Of a stretch of DNA of 64,000 nucleotides, positions 9,433 to 21,095 are shown piece by piece. A program made the translations under genes and the position numbers. Origin of the DNA: Rhodanobacter denitrificans (GTDB lineage: Bacteria > Pseudomonadota > Gammaproteobacteria > Xanthomonadales > Rhodanobacteraceae); contig NZ_QFWQ01000006.1 of the NCBI RefSeq assembly GCF_003335105.1, positions 62,001-126,000 of the forward strand, in the 5' to 3' direction. The notes under the pieces are model-generated. The model saw only the letters and a program-made list of their open reading frames with translations, was not told the origin of the DNA and ran no database searches. Numbering within the stretch: the first letter of the stretch is position 1; every line of letters starts with the position of its first letter.

Positions 9433-11132
9433 GCGGTGACTCCTTCGATGGTGGTGCGTTGGCGGACGGGAATGGATGTGGCGGTTTGCGGATGGGTGGT
9501 GGCGCCGTCGGAGGCGGAGCCGACCAGCAGCGCGTACTTGGCCAGCGCGCCGCGCGCCACCTTGGGTGCCGGCGGTTGCCAGCCGGCGCGACGGCCGGCG
9601 AGATCGGCGTCGGTGGCGATCTCGCGCGTGTCGGCGTCGATGCGGATGCGGTCGCCTTCGTGCAGCAGCGCGATCGGGCCGCCGCGCGCGGCTTCCGGCG
9701 CGATGTGGCCAACCATGAAGCCGTGGGTGGCGCCGGAGAAGCGCCCGTCGGTGATCAGCGCCACGTCGTCGCCGAGGCCGCGGCCGATCAGCGCGGCGGT
9801 GACGCCGAGCATCTCGCGCATGCCGGGGCCGCCGGCGGGGCCTTCGTTGCGGATCACGATGACGTCGCCCTTGCCGATGTCGCCGGCCTGTACCGCGGCG
9901 AACGCCTGCTCCTCGCTCTCGTAGACGCGGGCGCAGCCTTCGAAATGGCTGGCGCCCTTGCCGGCGAGCTTGAGGATGCAGCCCTCCGGTGCGAGGTTGC
10001 CGTATAGGATCGAGTAGCCGCCGCGCGGCTTCAGTGGTGCGTCCACCGGATGCACCACGTCCTGTGCTTCGGCGCGCGGTGCGGCGGCGACTTCGGCGAA
10101 CAGCGAACGGCCGGTGACGGTGGGTGCATCTTCCAGCATGCCGGCGGCGATCAGCTCCTGCGCCACCCGCGCGCTGCCGCCGGCGCCGAACAGCTCGACC
10201 GCGGTGTAGCGGCCGCCGGGCAGCAGGTCGGCGATCACCGGGGTGTGTTCCGAGGCCGGCTGGAAATCCTCCAGCGTCCATTCGACGCCGGCTTCGCGCG
10301 CGATCGCCAGCAGGTGCAGCACCGCGTTGGTGGATCCGGCGGTGGCGGCGACCATGCGCGCGGCGTTGCGCGTCGAGGTGCGCGTGATCAGCCCGCGCGG
10401 CGTGCGGTCCGCCCGCAGGCACTCCATCACCAGCTCGCCGCAGCGGAACGCGGCCGCACCCTTGGCCGGATGGGTGGCGGGGATGTCGTTGTAGCCCAGC
10501 GGCGACAGGCCCAGCGTGGTCAGCACCATCGCCATCGTGTTTGCGGTGAACTGGCCACCGCAGGCACCGGCGCCGGGGCAGGCGTCGCGCTCCACCGCGG
10601 TCAGCTCCTCGTCGTCTATCTTGCCTGCGCCGTGCGCGCCGACCGCCTCGAACACCTGCTGGATGGTGATCGGATGGTTGTCGTGAGTGCCGTGCGCGAT
10701 GGTGCCGCCGTACAGCGCCACGCCGGGGATGTTCAGCCGCGCCAGCGCCATCGCGGCGGCCGGAATGGTCTTGTCGCAGCCGCACAGCACCACCATCGCG
10801 TCGAGGCAGTGGCCGTCCACCGCCAGTTCGATCGAGTCGGTGATCACCTCGCGGCTGATCAGCGACGAGCGCATGCCCGGCGTGCCCATCGCGATGCCGT
10901 CGGTGACCGCGATGGTGTTGAACTCCACCGGCGTGCCGCCCGCGGCGCGGATGCCGGCGGCGGCTTCGGCCGCCAGCTCGCGCAGATTGAGGTTGCACGG
11001 GCTCACGTTCGACCAGGTATGCACCACGGCCACCAGCGGCTTGGCGATGGCTTCGTCGTCGAGGCCGGTGGCGCGCAGCATGGCGCGGGCGGGTGCGCGG
11101 TCGGGGCCGCTCTTGATCAGGTCACTGCGCAT
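9429..11132 (-). CDS. ilvD: Dihydroxy-acid dehydratase
   Basis: Iron-sulfur enzyme that dehydrates dihydroxy acids to 2-oxo acids in valine, leucine and isoleucine synthesis. Three cysteine-bearing motifs that ligate the cluster are visible: [24 protein letters not shown] and [19 protein letters not shown]. The C-terminal motif [19 protein letters not shown] is also intact. The 567-residue length fits the short IlvD branch rather than the 610-residue E. coli type. The ATG at 11132 has a GGAG seven bases upstream. It opens the second block of the operon after a 249-base repeat-bearing spacer from leuB. Confidence 0.95.
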   Translation of the reverse strand: MRSDLIKSGPDRAPARAMLRATGLDDEAIAKPLVAVVHTWSNVSPCNLNLRELAAEAAAGIRAAGGTPVEFNTIAVTDGIAMGTPGMRSSLISREVITDSIELAVDGHCLDAMVVLCGCDKTIPAAAMALARLNIPGVALYGGTIAHGTHDNHPITIQQVFEAVGAHGAGKIDDEELTAVERDACPGAGACGGQFTANTMAMVLTTLGLSPLGYNDIPATHPAKGAAAFRCGELVMECLRADRTPRGLITRTSTRNAARMVAATAGSTNAVLHLLAIAREAGVEWTLEDFQPASEHTPVIADLLPGGRYTAVELFGAGGSARVAQELIAAGMLEDAPTVTGRSLFAEVAAAPRAEAQDVVHPVDAPLKPRGGYSILYGNLAPEGCILKLAGKGASHFEGCARVYESEEQAFAAVQAGDIGKGDVIVIRNEGPAGGPGMREMLGVTAALIGRGLGDDVALITDGRFSGATHGFMVGHIAPEAARGGPIALLHEGDRIRIDADTREIATDADLAGRRAGWQPPAPKVARGALAKYALLVGSASDGATTHPQTATSIPVRQRTTIEGVTA

Positions 11133-11155
11133 CAAAAATCTCCGAAGGACGGAAT

Positions 11156-11328
11156 GCCTTCTCCCCGCCGGGGAGAAGGCCGGGATGAGGGGTGGGTGCT
11201 CGCGGCGGAGCCGAGCGAAGCACAGGAAAAAAGCGCCCCCTGCGCGCGAGGGAGGTCGACGGGACGGCCAGGGAGTCGGCGCCATCGCGGCGTGCAGGGA
11301 CCATCCGCGTCGCATGCGCGCAGGGGGC
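11156..11328. repeat. Palindromic repeats in the leuB-ilvD spacer
   Basis: The 249-base spacer has no gene. It holds a perfect hairpin (11156-11166 pairs with 11170-11180) of the type seen again at 47285-47307. It also holds a widely spaced perfect 13-base inverted repeat, GCCCCCTGCGCGC at 11235-11247 and its complement at 11316-11328. Neither has a U-run downstream on the minus strand, so read-through from leuB into ilvD is likely. Confidence 0.6.
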
Positions 11329-11381
11329 AGCAGAAAACGCGGACACCTCCGTGTGGCCGCCTGGGAAACCGGGTAATGGCA

Positions 11382-12479
11382 TCAGCCGCATGCGCGTGCC
11401 CCGCAGAAGAACGCGGCGGCGGTGTCGGCCTGCTCGCCGACCGCTTCGAGCACCGCGTCGCGCACCTCGTCGGTGCCGGCGTGGCCGCCGATGTCGCGGC
11501 TGTGCGGGCCGTAGCGCAACACCTGCTCCACCGCCGACTCCACCGCAGTCGCCTCGGCCTCCAGGCCCAGCGAATGACGCAGCAGCAGTGCAGCGGAAAG
11601 GATCGCGCCGATCGGGTTGGCCACGCCGGTGCCGGCGATGTCCGGCGCGGAACCGTGGATCGGCTCGTACAGGCCGCGCCGGCCTTCGCCCAGCGAGGCC
11701 GACGGCAGCAGGCCCAGCGAGCCGGCGAGTGCGGCGGCTTCGTCGGTGAGGATGTCGCCGAACAGGTTCTCGGTGACCACCACGTCGTAGCTGTTCGGCC
11801 GGGTCAGCAGCAGCATCGCCATGGAATCGACCAGCTGGTGCTCGACCTTCACGTCGGGGTAGTCGGCGGCGATGCGCTGCACCGTGCTGCGCCACAGCCG
11901 CGAGGTTTCCAGCACGTTCGCCTTGTCCACCGAGGTGACGTGCTGGCGGCGGCCGCGCGCCAGCTCGAACGCGCGGCGTACCACCCGCTCGACCTCGGCC
12001 ACGGTGTACCTGCACTCGTCGGTGGCGGCGTCGGCGCTGCGCGTCTTCGCGCCGAAATAGGTGCCGCCGGTGAGCTCGCGCACGAACAGCACGTCGACGT
12101 TGCGCAGCCGGTCGTTCTTCAACGGCGACAGGCTGGCCAGTGCCGGATGCACCTGCAGCGGGCGCAGGTTGGCGTACACGCCCAGCGCGGCGCGCAGCGC
12201 CAGCAGTCCCTGTTCGGGACGCACCGGCGCGTTCGGATCGGACCACTTCGGGCCGCCCACGGCACCCAGCAACACCGCGTCGGCGGCCTGGCAGGCGGCC
12301 AGCGCGGCGGCCGGCAGCGGCTCGCCGCTGGCGTCGATCGCGGCGCCGCCGATCAGCTGTTCGTCGAACGTGAACGCGTGCTCGTAGCGCGCGGCCACGG
12401 TCTTCAGCACGGCCACCGCGGCGGCGGTGACCTCGGGGCCGACGCCATCGCCGGGCAGGGTGACGATATGGGCCTTCAT
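11382..12479 (-). CDS. leuB: 3-isopropylmalate dehydrogenase
   Basis: NAD-dependent oxidative decarboxylase giving 2-oxoisocaproate in leucine synthesis. The N-terminal [10 protein letters not shown], the substrate arginines in [10 protein letters not shown], the catalytic Tyr in [10 protein letters not shown], the Lys in [14 protein letters not shown] and the signature [29 protein letters not shown] are all present, followed by the nucleotide-binding [19 protein letters not shown]. The length of 365 is normal. The ATG at 12479 overlaps the leuD stop as ATGA. It is the last gene of the leu block before the spacer at 11133-11381. Confidence 0.96.
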   Translation of the reverse strand: MKAHIVTLPGDGVGPEVTAAAVAVLKTVAARYEHAFTFDEQLIGGAAIDASGEPLPAAALAACQAADAVLLGAVGGPKWSDPNAPVRPEQGLLALRAALGVYANLRPLQVHPALASLSPLKNDRLRNVDVLFVRELTGGTYFGAKTRSADAATDECRYTVAEVERVVRRAFELARGRRQHVTSVDKANVLETSRLWRSTVQRIAADYPDVKVEHQLVDSMAMLLLTRPNSYDVVVTENLFGDILTDEAAALAGSLGLLPSASLGEGRRGLYEPIHGSAPDIAGTGVANPIGAILSAALLLRHSLGLEAEATAVESAVEQVLRYGPHSRDIGGHAGTDEVRDAVLEAVGEQADTAAAFFCGARACG

Positions 12480-13057
12480 GCCGCTTGCTCCTGTTGTTCG
12501 TAATGGGTGATCAACTTCTCGTTTTGCAGCAGGTAGCCGAGCTGGTCGACGCCGTTGAGCAGGCAGTGCCTGGCGAACGGTTCCAGCGTGAACGGGATGC
12601 GGCCGCCGTCGGGCAGTTCGATGAACTGGCCGCGCACGTCGATCGCCAGCTCGATGCCGGGGTGCCTGAGCAGCCAGCGGTGTTCCAGCTCGTCGAGCTG
12701 GATCGCCAGCAGGCCGTTCTTCAGCGCGTTGCCGCGGAAGATGTCCGCGATCTCGCTGCACAGCACCGCCTGGATGCCGTAGTCGAGCAGTGCCCACGGT
12801 GCGTGCTCGCGCGAGGAACCGCAGCCGAAGTTGTTTCCGGCGACCAAGATCGAGCAGCCGCGCGCTTCCGGCCCGTTCAGCGGGAAGGCCGGGTTGTCGC
12901 TGCCGTCGGCCTGGTAGCGCCAGTCGTGGAAGCACAGCCTGCCCAACCCTTCGCGGGTGGTGGTGGTGAGGAAGCGCGCGGGAATGATGCGGTCGGTGTC
13001 GATGTTCTCGTCGGCCAGCACGGCGGTGCGCGAGTGGAGGCGGGTGATGGGTTTCAT
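12476..13057 (-). CDS. leuD: 3-isopropylmalate dehydratase small subunit
   Basis: Small 'swivel' subunit of isopropylmalate isomerase, which works with LeuC. It shows [14 protein letters not shown] near the N-terminus and the substrate-recognition segment [16 protein letters not shown], both diagnostic of LeuD. The length of 193 residues is typical of the long proteobacterial form. An AGGAG lies eight bases before the ATG at 13057, inside the end of leuC, and the leuC stop overlaps the start as ATGA. Confidence 0.95.
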   Translation of the reverse strand: MKPITRLHSRTAVLADENIDTDRIIPARFLTTTTREGLGRLCFHDWRYQADGSDNPAFPLNGPEARGCSILVAGNNFGCGSSREHAPWALLDYGIQAVLCSEIADIFRGNALKNGLLAIQLDELEHRWLLRHPGIELAIDVRGQFIELPDGGRIPFTLEPFARHCLLNGVDQLGYLLQNEKLITHYEQQEQAA

Positions 13058-14466
13058 GCGGCTTGCTCCTGCGTCGCGTACTCGCGCGGGTCGGCGATGC
13101 GCCCGGCGATCGCCGACGCCGCCGCGGTGGCCGGGCTGGCCAGCACGGTGCGTGCGCCCTTGCCCTGGCGGCCTTCGAAGTTGCGGTTGGAGGTGGACAC
13201 GACCAGCTGGCCCGGCTGCGCCAGGTCGCCGTTCATCGCGATGCACATCGAGCAGCCGGGCACGCGCCACTCGGCGCCGGCGGCGGTGAACACGTGGTGC
13301 AGGCCTTCGCGCTCGGCGTCGCGGCGTACCGCCTCGGAGCCGGGCACCACCAGCATGCGCACGCCACTGGCGATGTGCCGGCCGTGCAGCACGCGGGCCG
13401 CTTCGCGCAGGTCGGACAGGCGCGAGTTGGTGCAGCTGCCGACGAACACCACGTCCACCGGCGTGCCCTGCATCGGCTGGCCGGGCTTGCTCTGCATGTA
13501 GTCGAGCGCGCGGCGCTCCTGCGCATTCGTCGCCGCCGGTACCGGTGCGTCCATCGCGATCGCCATGCCGGGATGGGTGCCGTAGGTGACGGTGGGCTTC
13601 ACCGCGGCGGCATCGATGCGCACCTCGCGGTCGTAGCGCGCACCGTCGTCGCTCTTCAACGTGCGCCACTGCGCCATCGCCGCGTCCCACGAGGGGCCCT
13701 GCGGCACGCGCGGGCGACCCTTCAGCCATTCGAAGGTGGTCTCGTCCGGCGCGATCAGCCCGGCGCGCGCGCCGGCCTCGATCGACATGTTGCAGACGGT
13801 CATGCGTTCGTCCATCGACAGCGCCTCGATCGCCGCGCCGCGGTACTCCAGCACGTGGCCGGTGCCGCCATCGACGCCGATGCTGCCGATGATGTGCAGG
13901 ATCAGGTCCTTGGCGCCGACGCCGGCGGGCAACGCGCCATCGACGTGGATCGCCATGGTCTTCGGCCTGCGCTGCAGCAGGCACTGCGTGGCCATCACGT
14001 GGCCGACCTCGGTGGTGCCGATGCCGAACGCCAGCGCGCCGAACGCGCCGTGCGTGGAGGTGTGGCTGTCGCCGCAGACGATCGTCATGCCCGGTTGCGT
14101 CGCGCCGAGCTCGGGGCCGATCACGTGCACGATGCCGCGTTCGGCGCTGTCCCAGCCGTGCAGCTCGACGCCGAACTCGCGGCAGTTGCTTTCCAACTGC
14201 GCGACCTGCGCCTGCGCCTCGGCGCTCGCGTAGGGGCGGCTGCCGTCGGCGTTCACCGGCAGGGTCGGCGTGGAATGGTCCAGCGTGGCCAGCATGCGAT
14301 CCGGCCGGCGCAGCTTCAGGCCGCGCTCGCGCAATTCGCTGAACGCCTGCGGCGAGGTGACCTCGTGTACCAGGTGCAGGTCGACGTAGAGGATCGCCGG
14401 CGTGTCGGCGGTCTCGGCGGCGACGACGTGGGCGTCCCAGATTTTTTCGAAGAGGGTCTTGGCCAT
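13054..14466 (-). CDS. leuC: 3-isopropylmalate dehydratase large subunit
   Basis: Aconitase-family subunit carrying the 4Fe-4S cluster, converting 2-isopropylmalate to 3-isopropylmalate with LeuD. It begins [15 protein letters not shown], has the family signature [22 protein letters not shown] (shortened here), and the cluster cysteines in [10 protein letters not shown] and [10 protein letters not shown]. It has 470 residues, as usual. GGAGG precedes the ATG at 14466, and the stop codon of ilvE overlaps this ATG by one base (TAATG). Confidence 0.96.
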   Translation of the reverse strand: MAKTLFEKIWDAHVVAAETADTPAILYVDLHLVHEVTSPQAFSELRERGLKLRRPDRMLATLDHSTPTLPVNADGSRPYASAEAQAQVAQLESNCREFGVELHGWDSAERGIVHVIGPELGATQPGMTIVCGDSHTSTHGAFGALAFGIGTTEVGHVMATQCLLQRRPKTMAIHVDGALPAGVGAKDLILHIIGSIGVDGGTGHVLEYRGAAIEALSMDERMTVCNMSIEAGARAGLIAPDETTFEWLKGRPRVPQGPSWDAAMAQWRTLKSDDGARYDREVRIDAAAVKPTVTYGTHPGMAIAMDAPVPAATNAQERRALDYMQSKPGQPMQGTPVDVVFVGSCTNSRLSDLREAARVLHGRHIASGVRMLVVPGSEAVRRDAEREGLHHVFTAAGAEWRVPGCSMCIAMNGDLAQPGQLVVSTSNRNFEGRQGKGARTVLASPATAAASAIAGRIADPREYATQEQAA

Positions 14467-15403
14467 TACGCAGCCTCCTGCGTCGTGGCTTCGCTGTGCA
14501 CCAAACTCAACCAGCCGTGGCGATCCTCGGTACGCCCATCGAACAGGCCGAAGAACGCCTGCCGCAGCTGTTGCGTGACCGGGCCGGGCGCACCCTTGCC
14601 GATCGCCTTGCGGTCGACCGAGCGCACCGGGGTGATCTCGGCGGCGGTACCGGTCATGAACACTTCGTCGGCCGAGTACAGCGCCTCGCGCGGCAGCTCG
14701 CGTTCTTCCACCGCGATGCCGAGGTCGGCGGCCAGGGCGAGCACGCTGTCGCGGGTGATCCCGGCCAGGATGCCGGCGCTGGACGGCGGCGTGAGCAGCT
14801 TGCCGCGCTTGACCAGGAAGATGTTCTCGCCGGCGCCTTCGCTGAGCAGGCCGCCGTGGCCCAGCGCGATGCCTTCGTCGTAGCCGTTGCGGCGCGCCTC
14901 CAGCCCGATCAGCTGGCTCGAGAGGTAATTGCCGCCGGCCTTGGCCCAGCTCGGGATGGTGTTCGGCGCGGGGCGGTGCCACGACGACACGCACACGTCG
15001 GCGCCGCGTTCGGCCGCCTCGCCCAGGTACGCGCCCCAGGCCATCGCCATGAGCGCCACCTCGACCGGCGCGCCGTCCTTCGCCAGCACGCCCAGGCCAC
15101 CGGCGCCGCGGAACACGATCGGCCGCACATAGGCCGACGGCATCGCGTTGGCGCGGATCAGCTCCAGGCAGGCGGCGTTGATCTCGTCCTCGCTGTAGCC
15201 GACGTCGATCTCGTAGACGCGGGCCGACTCGAACAGGCGACGGGTATGGTCGGCCAGGCGGAAATAGGCCGGACCGCGCGGCGTGGCGTACACGCGCTCG
15301 CCCTCGAACACGGAGGAGCCGTAGTGCAGCGCGTGCGTGCTGACGTGGACGTTGGCCTCGGCCCACGGCTTGATGCGGCCGTTGTGCCAGACGAATGGGG
15401 TGT

Positions 15404-15407
<4 letters not shown>
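14466..15407 (-). CDS. ilvE: Branched-chain amino-acid aminotransferase
   Basis: PLP fold-type IV aminotransferase that performs the last step of leucine, isoleucine and valine synthesis. Typical motifs are [25 protein letters not shown], the PLP lysine within [14 protein letters not shown], and [17 protein letters not shown]. Its length of 313 residues matches IlvE group I enzymes. The ATG at 15407 follows AAGGAGACC and overlaps the leuA stop as ATGA. Its placement between leuA and leuC makes the operon a mixed leu-ilv unit. Confidence 0.95.
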
Positions 15408-17050
<1,643 letters not shown>

Positions 17051-17079
17051 GGCTCCGCTGTGGGCGGCGCCGAAGGCAC

Positions 17080-17114
17080 AAAAAAACCCCGCATCCGTTA
17101 CCGGGTGCGGGGTT
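17080..17114 (-). terminator. Intrinsic terminator of the leu-ilv attenuator
   Basis: Read on the minus strand, the hairpin AACCCCGCACCCG...GCGGGG is followed by seven T residues (17086-17080). It sits after the leader peptide stop (17159) and 30 bases before leuA, so it is the attenuator terminator of the operon. Confidence 0.88.
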
Positions 17115-17158
17115 CTTCGGGTGTTTTCAGGTTTTTCTAGCTACCTGGACACATGCCC

Positions 17159-17296
17159 TCAGCCCGCACCTCCGTTGGTAATAAGGAGTACGAGTACGAG
17201 GGTAATAAGGAGCGTGCCGCGAGCCTGCAGCAGGCCGGCAACCGTCATGAGACGGTTTCCTTCGGCGATGCTGCGGTGGCTGTTGCGCTGCGACAT
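17159..17296 (-). CDS. leu-ilv operon leader peptide
   Basis: A 45-codon frame ending ...GTLLITLVLVLLITNGGAG. The control block has 14 residues of which 10 are Leu, Ile or Val and two are Thr. Such runs let ribosome stalling sense branched-chain aminoacyl-tRNA, as in E. coli ilvGMEDA, whose leader has a comparable run. Two starts are possible. The ATG at 17296 is only eight bases after the -10 box, so the message would be leaderless or nearly so. The internal ATG at 17248 has an AAGGAAA six bases upstream and would give 29 residues. The conserved arrangement with the thr leader favours 17296. The terminator at 17080-17114 follows. Confidence 0.82.
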   Translation of the reverse strand: MSQRNSHRSIAEGNRLMTVAGLLQARGTLLITLVLVLLITNGGAG

Positions 17297-17304
17297 GTGA
17301 TCGA

Positions 17305-17333
17305 CCGTAAAGCAGGTCGTCGGCGCCTGTCAA
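17305..17333 (-). promoter_or_regulatory. Promoter of the leu-ilv operon
   Basis: A perfect -35 box TTGACA (17333-17328), a 17-base spacer and a poor -10 TTACGG (17310-17305). The leader ATG is eight bases downstream. The thr promoter at 21294-21322 has the same geometry. Confidence 0.7.
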
Positions 17334-17339
17334 CAACTT

Positions 17340-17387
17340 TTTTCAAAAATATTGAAAATGGCCGTGCGGCGGACGTTTGGACGTCCA
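17340..17387. promoter_or_regulatory. AT-rich dyad and GACGTCC palindrome (copy 2) upstream of the leu-ilv promoter
   Basis: Immediately upstream of the -35 box is a perfect dyad TTTTCAA-N5-TTGAAAA (17340-17358), in an AT-rich patch unusual for this DNA. Twenty bases further is the palindrome TGGACGTCCA (17378-17387). The AT-rich dyad could be an UP element or an Lrp-type site; no factor can be assigned. Confidence 0.45.
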
Positions 17388-17485
17388 GATGGCCAGACGG
17401 TTTTTCGATGCGTATGCGTATGGCCCGATCGGGAGCCCGGTGGCGCGTGCGCGCGCTGGAGCGCATGGGTGCGCTTCGGCATGAT

Positions 17486-18796
17486 CTAGGGCCTCAGCCA
17501 GTCCCGCAGGGCGGCGTCGCTGGCCGCCAGCGGTTCGGCGCTGGCGCTGCGCGCCAGCATCGCGGCCAGCGCCGGGGGCACGTCGAGCGGATGGCCGAGC
17601 AGCGGCTCCACCACGCTCTCGAACTTGGCTGGATGGGCAGTGGCGACCGCAGCCCACGGCGCCTCGTCGCCATCCGCGCGCAGCCGATCGAGCAGGTGCA
17701 TCGCGGTAGCGGTGTGCGGGCAGAACACTTCGCCGTGCTCGCGTGCATGGGTGGCGATGGTGCGGCGGATGGTGGCGTCGTCCACGCTGTGGGCTTGCAG
17801 CAGCTGGCGCAACGCGGATTCATTCGGGAAGGTCCAGCGCAGCCGCTCGAAGTTGCTGGGCGCACCGACGTCCATCGCGTTGGCGAGGGTGGCGACCGCT
17901 TCGCGAGGGCTGTAGTCGGCGCCGGCGAAGAACTCGGGCAGGGTGGCGTTCGCGTTGCAGGCCAGCCGTACTTCGCCGACCGGCAAACCCGTTTCACGCA
18001 CCCACAGGCAGGCCAGCGCGTTGCCGAGGTTGCCGGTGGGCACGATGAAGTTCAGCGGCGTGCCGTGTTCGCGCCACCAGCCCAGCGCGGCGTGCGCGTA
18101 ATAGCTCATCTGCGGCAGCAGGCGGCCGAGGCTGATGCTGTTGGCCGAAGACAGCGGTACATCCGCCTGTAGTTCCGCGTCGTTGAGCGCGACCTTCACC
18201 ATGCGCTGGCAGTCGTCGAAGCGGCCGGCCACGCGCAGCGCGGTCACGTTGTCGCCGAAGCAGCCGAGCTGGTGCGCCTGGCGCGGCGAGACCAGGCCGT
18301 CCGGATACAGGATCACCACGCGTACATGCGGCTGGCGATGGAACGCGGCAGCCACCGCGGCGCCGGTGTCGCCCGAGGTGGCGACCAGGATCGTCAGCGG
18401 CCGCGCATCGCGGCGCGGCAGCCGGCGCAGGCAGGCGGCGAGGAAGCGCGCGCCGACATCCTTGAAGGCCGAGGTGGGGCCGTGGAACAGCTCCAGCATA
18501 GCCGTGTGCGGATGCGCTGGCAGTGCGCGCAGCGGCGTATCGAAGGTGAGCGCCTCGGCGCAGATCGCGGGCAGTTCATCGGCCAGCGCATCGCCGGCGA
18601 AGAACGGCGCCAGCAGGGTAGCGGCGGTGTCGGCCAGCGTGCCATGCGGATCGAACGCGGCCGGATCGAGTCGCGGCAGGGATTCGGGCACGTACAGGCC
18701 GCCGTCCGGCGCCAGCCCGGCGGCGATCGACTGGCTGATCGGCACGGCCGGGGCGGTGCCGCGGGTGCTGTGGTAACGCAGCGGCGCCGGGTTCAT
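17486..18796 (-). CDS. thrC: Threonine synthase
   Basis: PLP enzyme converting O-phosphohomoserine to threonine. The N-terminal RYHSTRGTAPAVPISQSIAAG region, with APDGGLYVPE, is typical of the long bacterial ThrC. The PLP lysine is in HGPTSAFKDVGARF, and the phosphate loop is in VATSGDTGAAVA. NFIVPTGNLGNALA is also present. From the ATG at 18796 it has 436 residues, near the usual 430. This start has GGAG eight bases upstream; a longer version from 18811 is possible. It is separated from thrB by an inverted pair of palindromic repeats (18824-18894) and is the last gene of the thr operon. Confidence 0.94.
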   Translation of the reverse strand: MNPAPLRYHSTRGTAPAVPISQSIAAGLAPDGGLYVPESLPRLDPAAFDPHGTLADTAATLLAPFFAGDALADELPAICAEALTFDTPLRALPAHPHTAMLELFHGPTSAFKDVGARFLAACLRRLPRRDARPLTILVATSGDTGAAVAAAFHRQPHVRVVILYPDGLVSPRQAHQLGCFGDNVTALRVAGRFDDCQRMVKVALNDAELQADVPLSSANSISLGRLLPQMSYYAHAALGWWREHGTPLNFIVPTGNLGNALACLWVRETGLPVGEVRLACNANATLPEFFAGADYSPREAVATLANAMDVGAPSNFERLRWTFPNESALRQLLQAHSVDDATIRRTIATHAREHGEVFCPHTATAMHLLDRLRADGDEAPWAAVATAHPAKFESVVEPLLGHPLDVPPALAAMLARSASAEPLAASDAALRDWLRP

Positions 18797-18823
18797 GCCG
18801 CGACTCCACATGACGATGCAGGC

Positions 18824-18894
18824 GTAGGGCGGGCATTGCCCGCCGCTCCCGTCATGACCTGAGAGCAGAAGCTGGCGGGCAGTGCCCGCCCTAC
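18824..18894. repeat. Inverted pair of palindromic repeats between thrB and thrC
   Basis: GTAGGGCGGGCATTGCCCGCC at one side and its near complement GGCGGGCAGTGCCCGCCCTAC at the other, 28 bases apart. The same unit occurs once at 42331-42351. Each unit is itself a hairpin; this is a REP/BIME-style element inside an operon. Confidence 0.75.
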
Positions 18895-18899
18895 GTTGG

Positions 18900-19898
18900 T
18901 CATGGTTGCGACTCCACGTCGAGGGAGTCGATCAACGCGGCCGCGGGCCCGTTGACCGGCGACACCCAGGCGTCGCTGTCCAGTCCGCCCTCGGCAAACG
19001 CGGCCTGCATCGCTACGCTGGCCGCCTCGGCGTCGGCGCGGTTGTCGTACCAGCCGAACACGCTGGGGCCGGCGCCGGAGATGCTGGCGCCCAGCGCGCG
19101 GTGGTCGAGCGCGGCTTGCTTCACCTTGGCGAAGTGCGGGATCAGCGGCGCGCGGCGCGGTTCCACCAGCACGTCCTTGAGGCCCTCGCGCACCAGCGCC
19201 GCGTCGCCGCGCCAGCAGCCGGCCAGCACCAGGGCGAGATTCGAACTCTGCGCCACGAACTCGCCCAGCGCGTAGTGCCCGGCCAGCGCCGCGCGCGCCC
19301 GGCGCGTCTCCAGCACCACGTGCGGATGCACCAGCGCGCAATGCCACGCGGCCGGCACGTCGATGCGCAGCAGGCGGTCGTGGGTGGCCAGCACCAGGCC
19401 GCCGAGCAGCATCGAGCCGAGGTTGTCGCCGTGGCGGCTGCCGCTGGCCACCGCCTCGCCGTCCAGCGCGAACGCGTACAGCGCCTCGCGAGGCAGCGGC
19501 TCCGCCAGCAGCGCGTTGGCGGCCACCAGCGCGGCCACGCAAGAGGCGGCGGAGCCGCCCATGCCCGAACCCAACGCGATGCCCTTGTGCAGGGTCAGCT
19601 CGAAACCGTGCCGCAGGCCGAGCGCCTCGCGCAGCGAGAGCAGCGCGGTGCCGGCAGTGTTCGCGCGCGGGTCGGTCGGCAGTTCGGTGACGCAACCGCG
19701 GATCGCGGCGATGCGCACCACCGGCTCGTCGATGCGGCGCACCTCGGCGCGGTCGCCGGCGCCGGCCACGCTGTGGCCGAGCAGGTCGAAGCCGACGCCC
19801 ACGTTGCCGACGCTGGCCGGCGCGAAGGCGAAGGCGACTTGTGGAGGGGTGGCGTGGCGCGGTGGGGCCATGGCGGGTTCCAGCAGCGAGGAATTCAT
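18900..19898 (-). CDS. thrB: Homoserine kinase (GHMP family)
   Basis: Phosphorylates homoserine in threonine synthesis. The three GHMP motifs are present: [15 protein letters not shown], the ATP loop [15 protein letters not shown] and [14 protein letters not shown]. It has 332 residues, about 20 more than E. coli ThrB, due to an N-terminal extension (residues 1-20); a shorter start cannot be excluded. The ATG at 19898 overlaps the hom stop as ATGA, so translation is coupled. Confidence 0.94.
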   Translation of the reverse strand: MNSSLLEPAMAPPRHATPPQVAFAFAPASVGNVGVGFDLLGHSVAGAGDRAEVRRIDEPVVRIAAIRGCVTELPTDPRANTAGTALLSLREALGLRHGFELTLHKGIALGSGMGGSAASCVAALVAANALLAEPLPREALYAFALDGEAVASGSRHGDNLGSMLLGGLVLATHDRLLRIDVPAAWHCALVHPHVVLETRRARAALAGHYALGEFVAQSSNLALVLAGCWRGDAALVREGLKDVLVEPRRAPLIPHFAKVKQAALDHRALGASISGAGPSVFGWYDNRADAEAASVAMQAAFAEGGLDSDAWVSPVNGPAAALIDSLDVESQP

Positions 19899-21046
19899 GC
19901 GCGCGCCTCCAGCGACTCGGCGATGCGCAGCAGGTCGGTGAACACGCCGGCGGCGGTCACCTCGGGACCGGCGCCGGGGCCTTGCACCGACAGCGGATTA
20001 TCGCAGTAGCGGCGGGTGCTGAACTGCACGATGTTGTCGGTAAGCCGGGTATGCGCGAATGCGTGCGCGGCCGGCAGCACCTGCAGCCGCACGCTGGCCC
20101 GGCCGTGCCGGTCCAGCTGCGCCACGTGGCGCAGCACGCCGCCTTCGGCGCGCGCCGCGGCCAGTTTCGCCGCCATCGGCGCATCGAGTTCGTCGAGCCG
20201 CTGCATGAAATCGTCGCGCGACAACGCGGCCAGCGCTGGCGGCACCAGGCCTTCCAGGTCGACGTCTTCCAGCGACAGCGGCCAGCCCGCCTCGCGCGCG
20301 AGGATGACCAGCTTGCGCGCGACGTCCAGCCCGGACAGGTCGTCGCGCGGATCGGGCTCGGTATAGCCCAGCGCGTGCGCCTCGCGCACCAGTGCGGAAA
20401 ACGGCTGGCGGCCGTCGTGGCGGTTGCACAGCCAGGCCAGCGTGCCGGAGAACATCCCGTGCACCGCGAACAGTTCGTCGCCGGTGTCGAGCAGGTCGCG
20501 CAGTGTCTGCACCACCGGCAGGCCGGCGCATACGGTGGCCTCGTAGCGGAAGCGCGCGCCGCCGGCGCAGGCCGCGCGGATCGCCTGCCAGCGCGGCAGC
20601 GGGCCGCTGCCGGCCAGCTTGTTCGGCGTCACCACGTGCAGGCCGGCGGCCAGCCAGCGCGGGTAGTGCGCGGCCACTTCGTCGTTGGCGCTGCAGTCGA
20701 TCAGCAATGCATGGCGGCCGTCGTTGCCGCGCACGTGCCCGGCGAACGCGTCCAGGTCGTTCGGCCGCCAGATCTGCGCGCCGCCGTGGCGGGCATTGAG
20801 TTCGGCGTCGTCGCAGTCCAGCCACATCCGCTTGCTGGCGACCACGCCGCAGAGTTTCAGCTCCAGCGCGCTGTCGCGGGCCAGCCGCGGCTGGGCAGCG
20901 CGCAGCTGTTCCAGCAGCGCGCTGCCGACCCGGCCGGGGCCGATCACGCCCACTGCCAGCACGCGGCGCCGGGTCGTGCCCATGCGGGTCATCGACGACG
21001 GCGGCAACGGGGAATGCTGGACTTGCTCGGGTGCACAGGTGATCAC
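19895..21046 (-). CDS. hom: Homoserine dehydrogenase (stand-alone)
   Basis: NAD(P)-dependent reduction of aspartate semialdehyde to homoserine. The Rossmann motif [18 protein letters not shown] is near residue 30, followed by [14 protein letters not shown] and [10 protein letters not shown]. The catalytic region is [20 protein letters not shown], with SGTLAWL and [20 protein letters not shown] beyond it. The sequence resembles the C-terminal half of the gammaproteobacterial fusion ThrA, but no aspartokinase domain is attached. Start: the GTG at 21046 has GGAGAGG six bases upstream. An in-frame ATG at 21091 exists just after the leader hairpin (21096-21121) but lacks a ribosome-binding site. 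It heads the hom-thrB-thrC operon. Confidence 0.92.
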   Translation of the reverse strand: MITCAPEQVQHSPLPPSSMTRMGTTRRRVLAVGVIGPGRVGSALLEQLRAAQPRLARDSALELKLCGVVASKRMWLDCDDAELNARHGGAQIWRPNDLDAFAGHVRGNDGRHALLIDCSANDEVAAHYPRWLAAGLHVVTPNKLAGSGPLPRWQAIRAACAGGARFRYEATVCAGLPVVQTLRDLLDTGDELFAVHGMFSGTLAWLCNRHDGRQPFSALVREAHALGYTEPDPRDDLSGLDVARKLVILAREAGWPLSLEDVDLEGLVPPALAALSRDDFMQRLDELDAPMAAKLAAARAEGGVLRHVAQLDRHGRASVRLQVLPAAHAFAHTRLTDNIVQFSTRRYCDNPLSVQGPGAGPEVTAAGVFTDLLRIAESLEARA

Positions 21047-21095
21047 GGTGGCCTCTCCGGTGGAGGCCCGTTCTCGCTGGCGTGTCGGCATGGGC

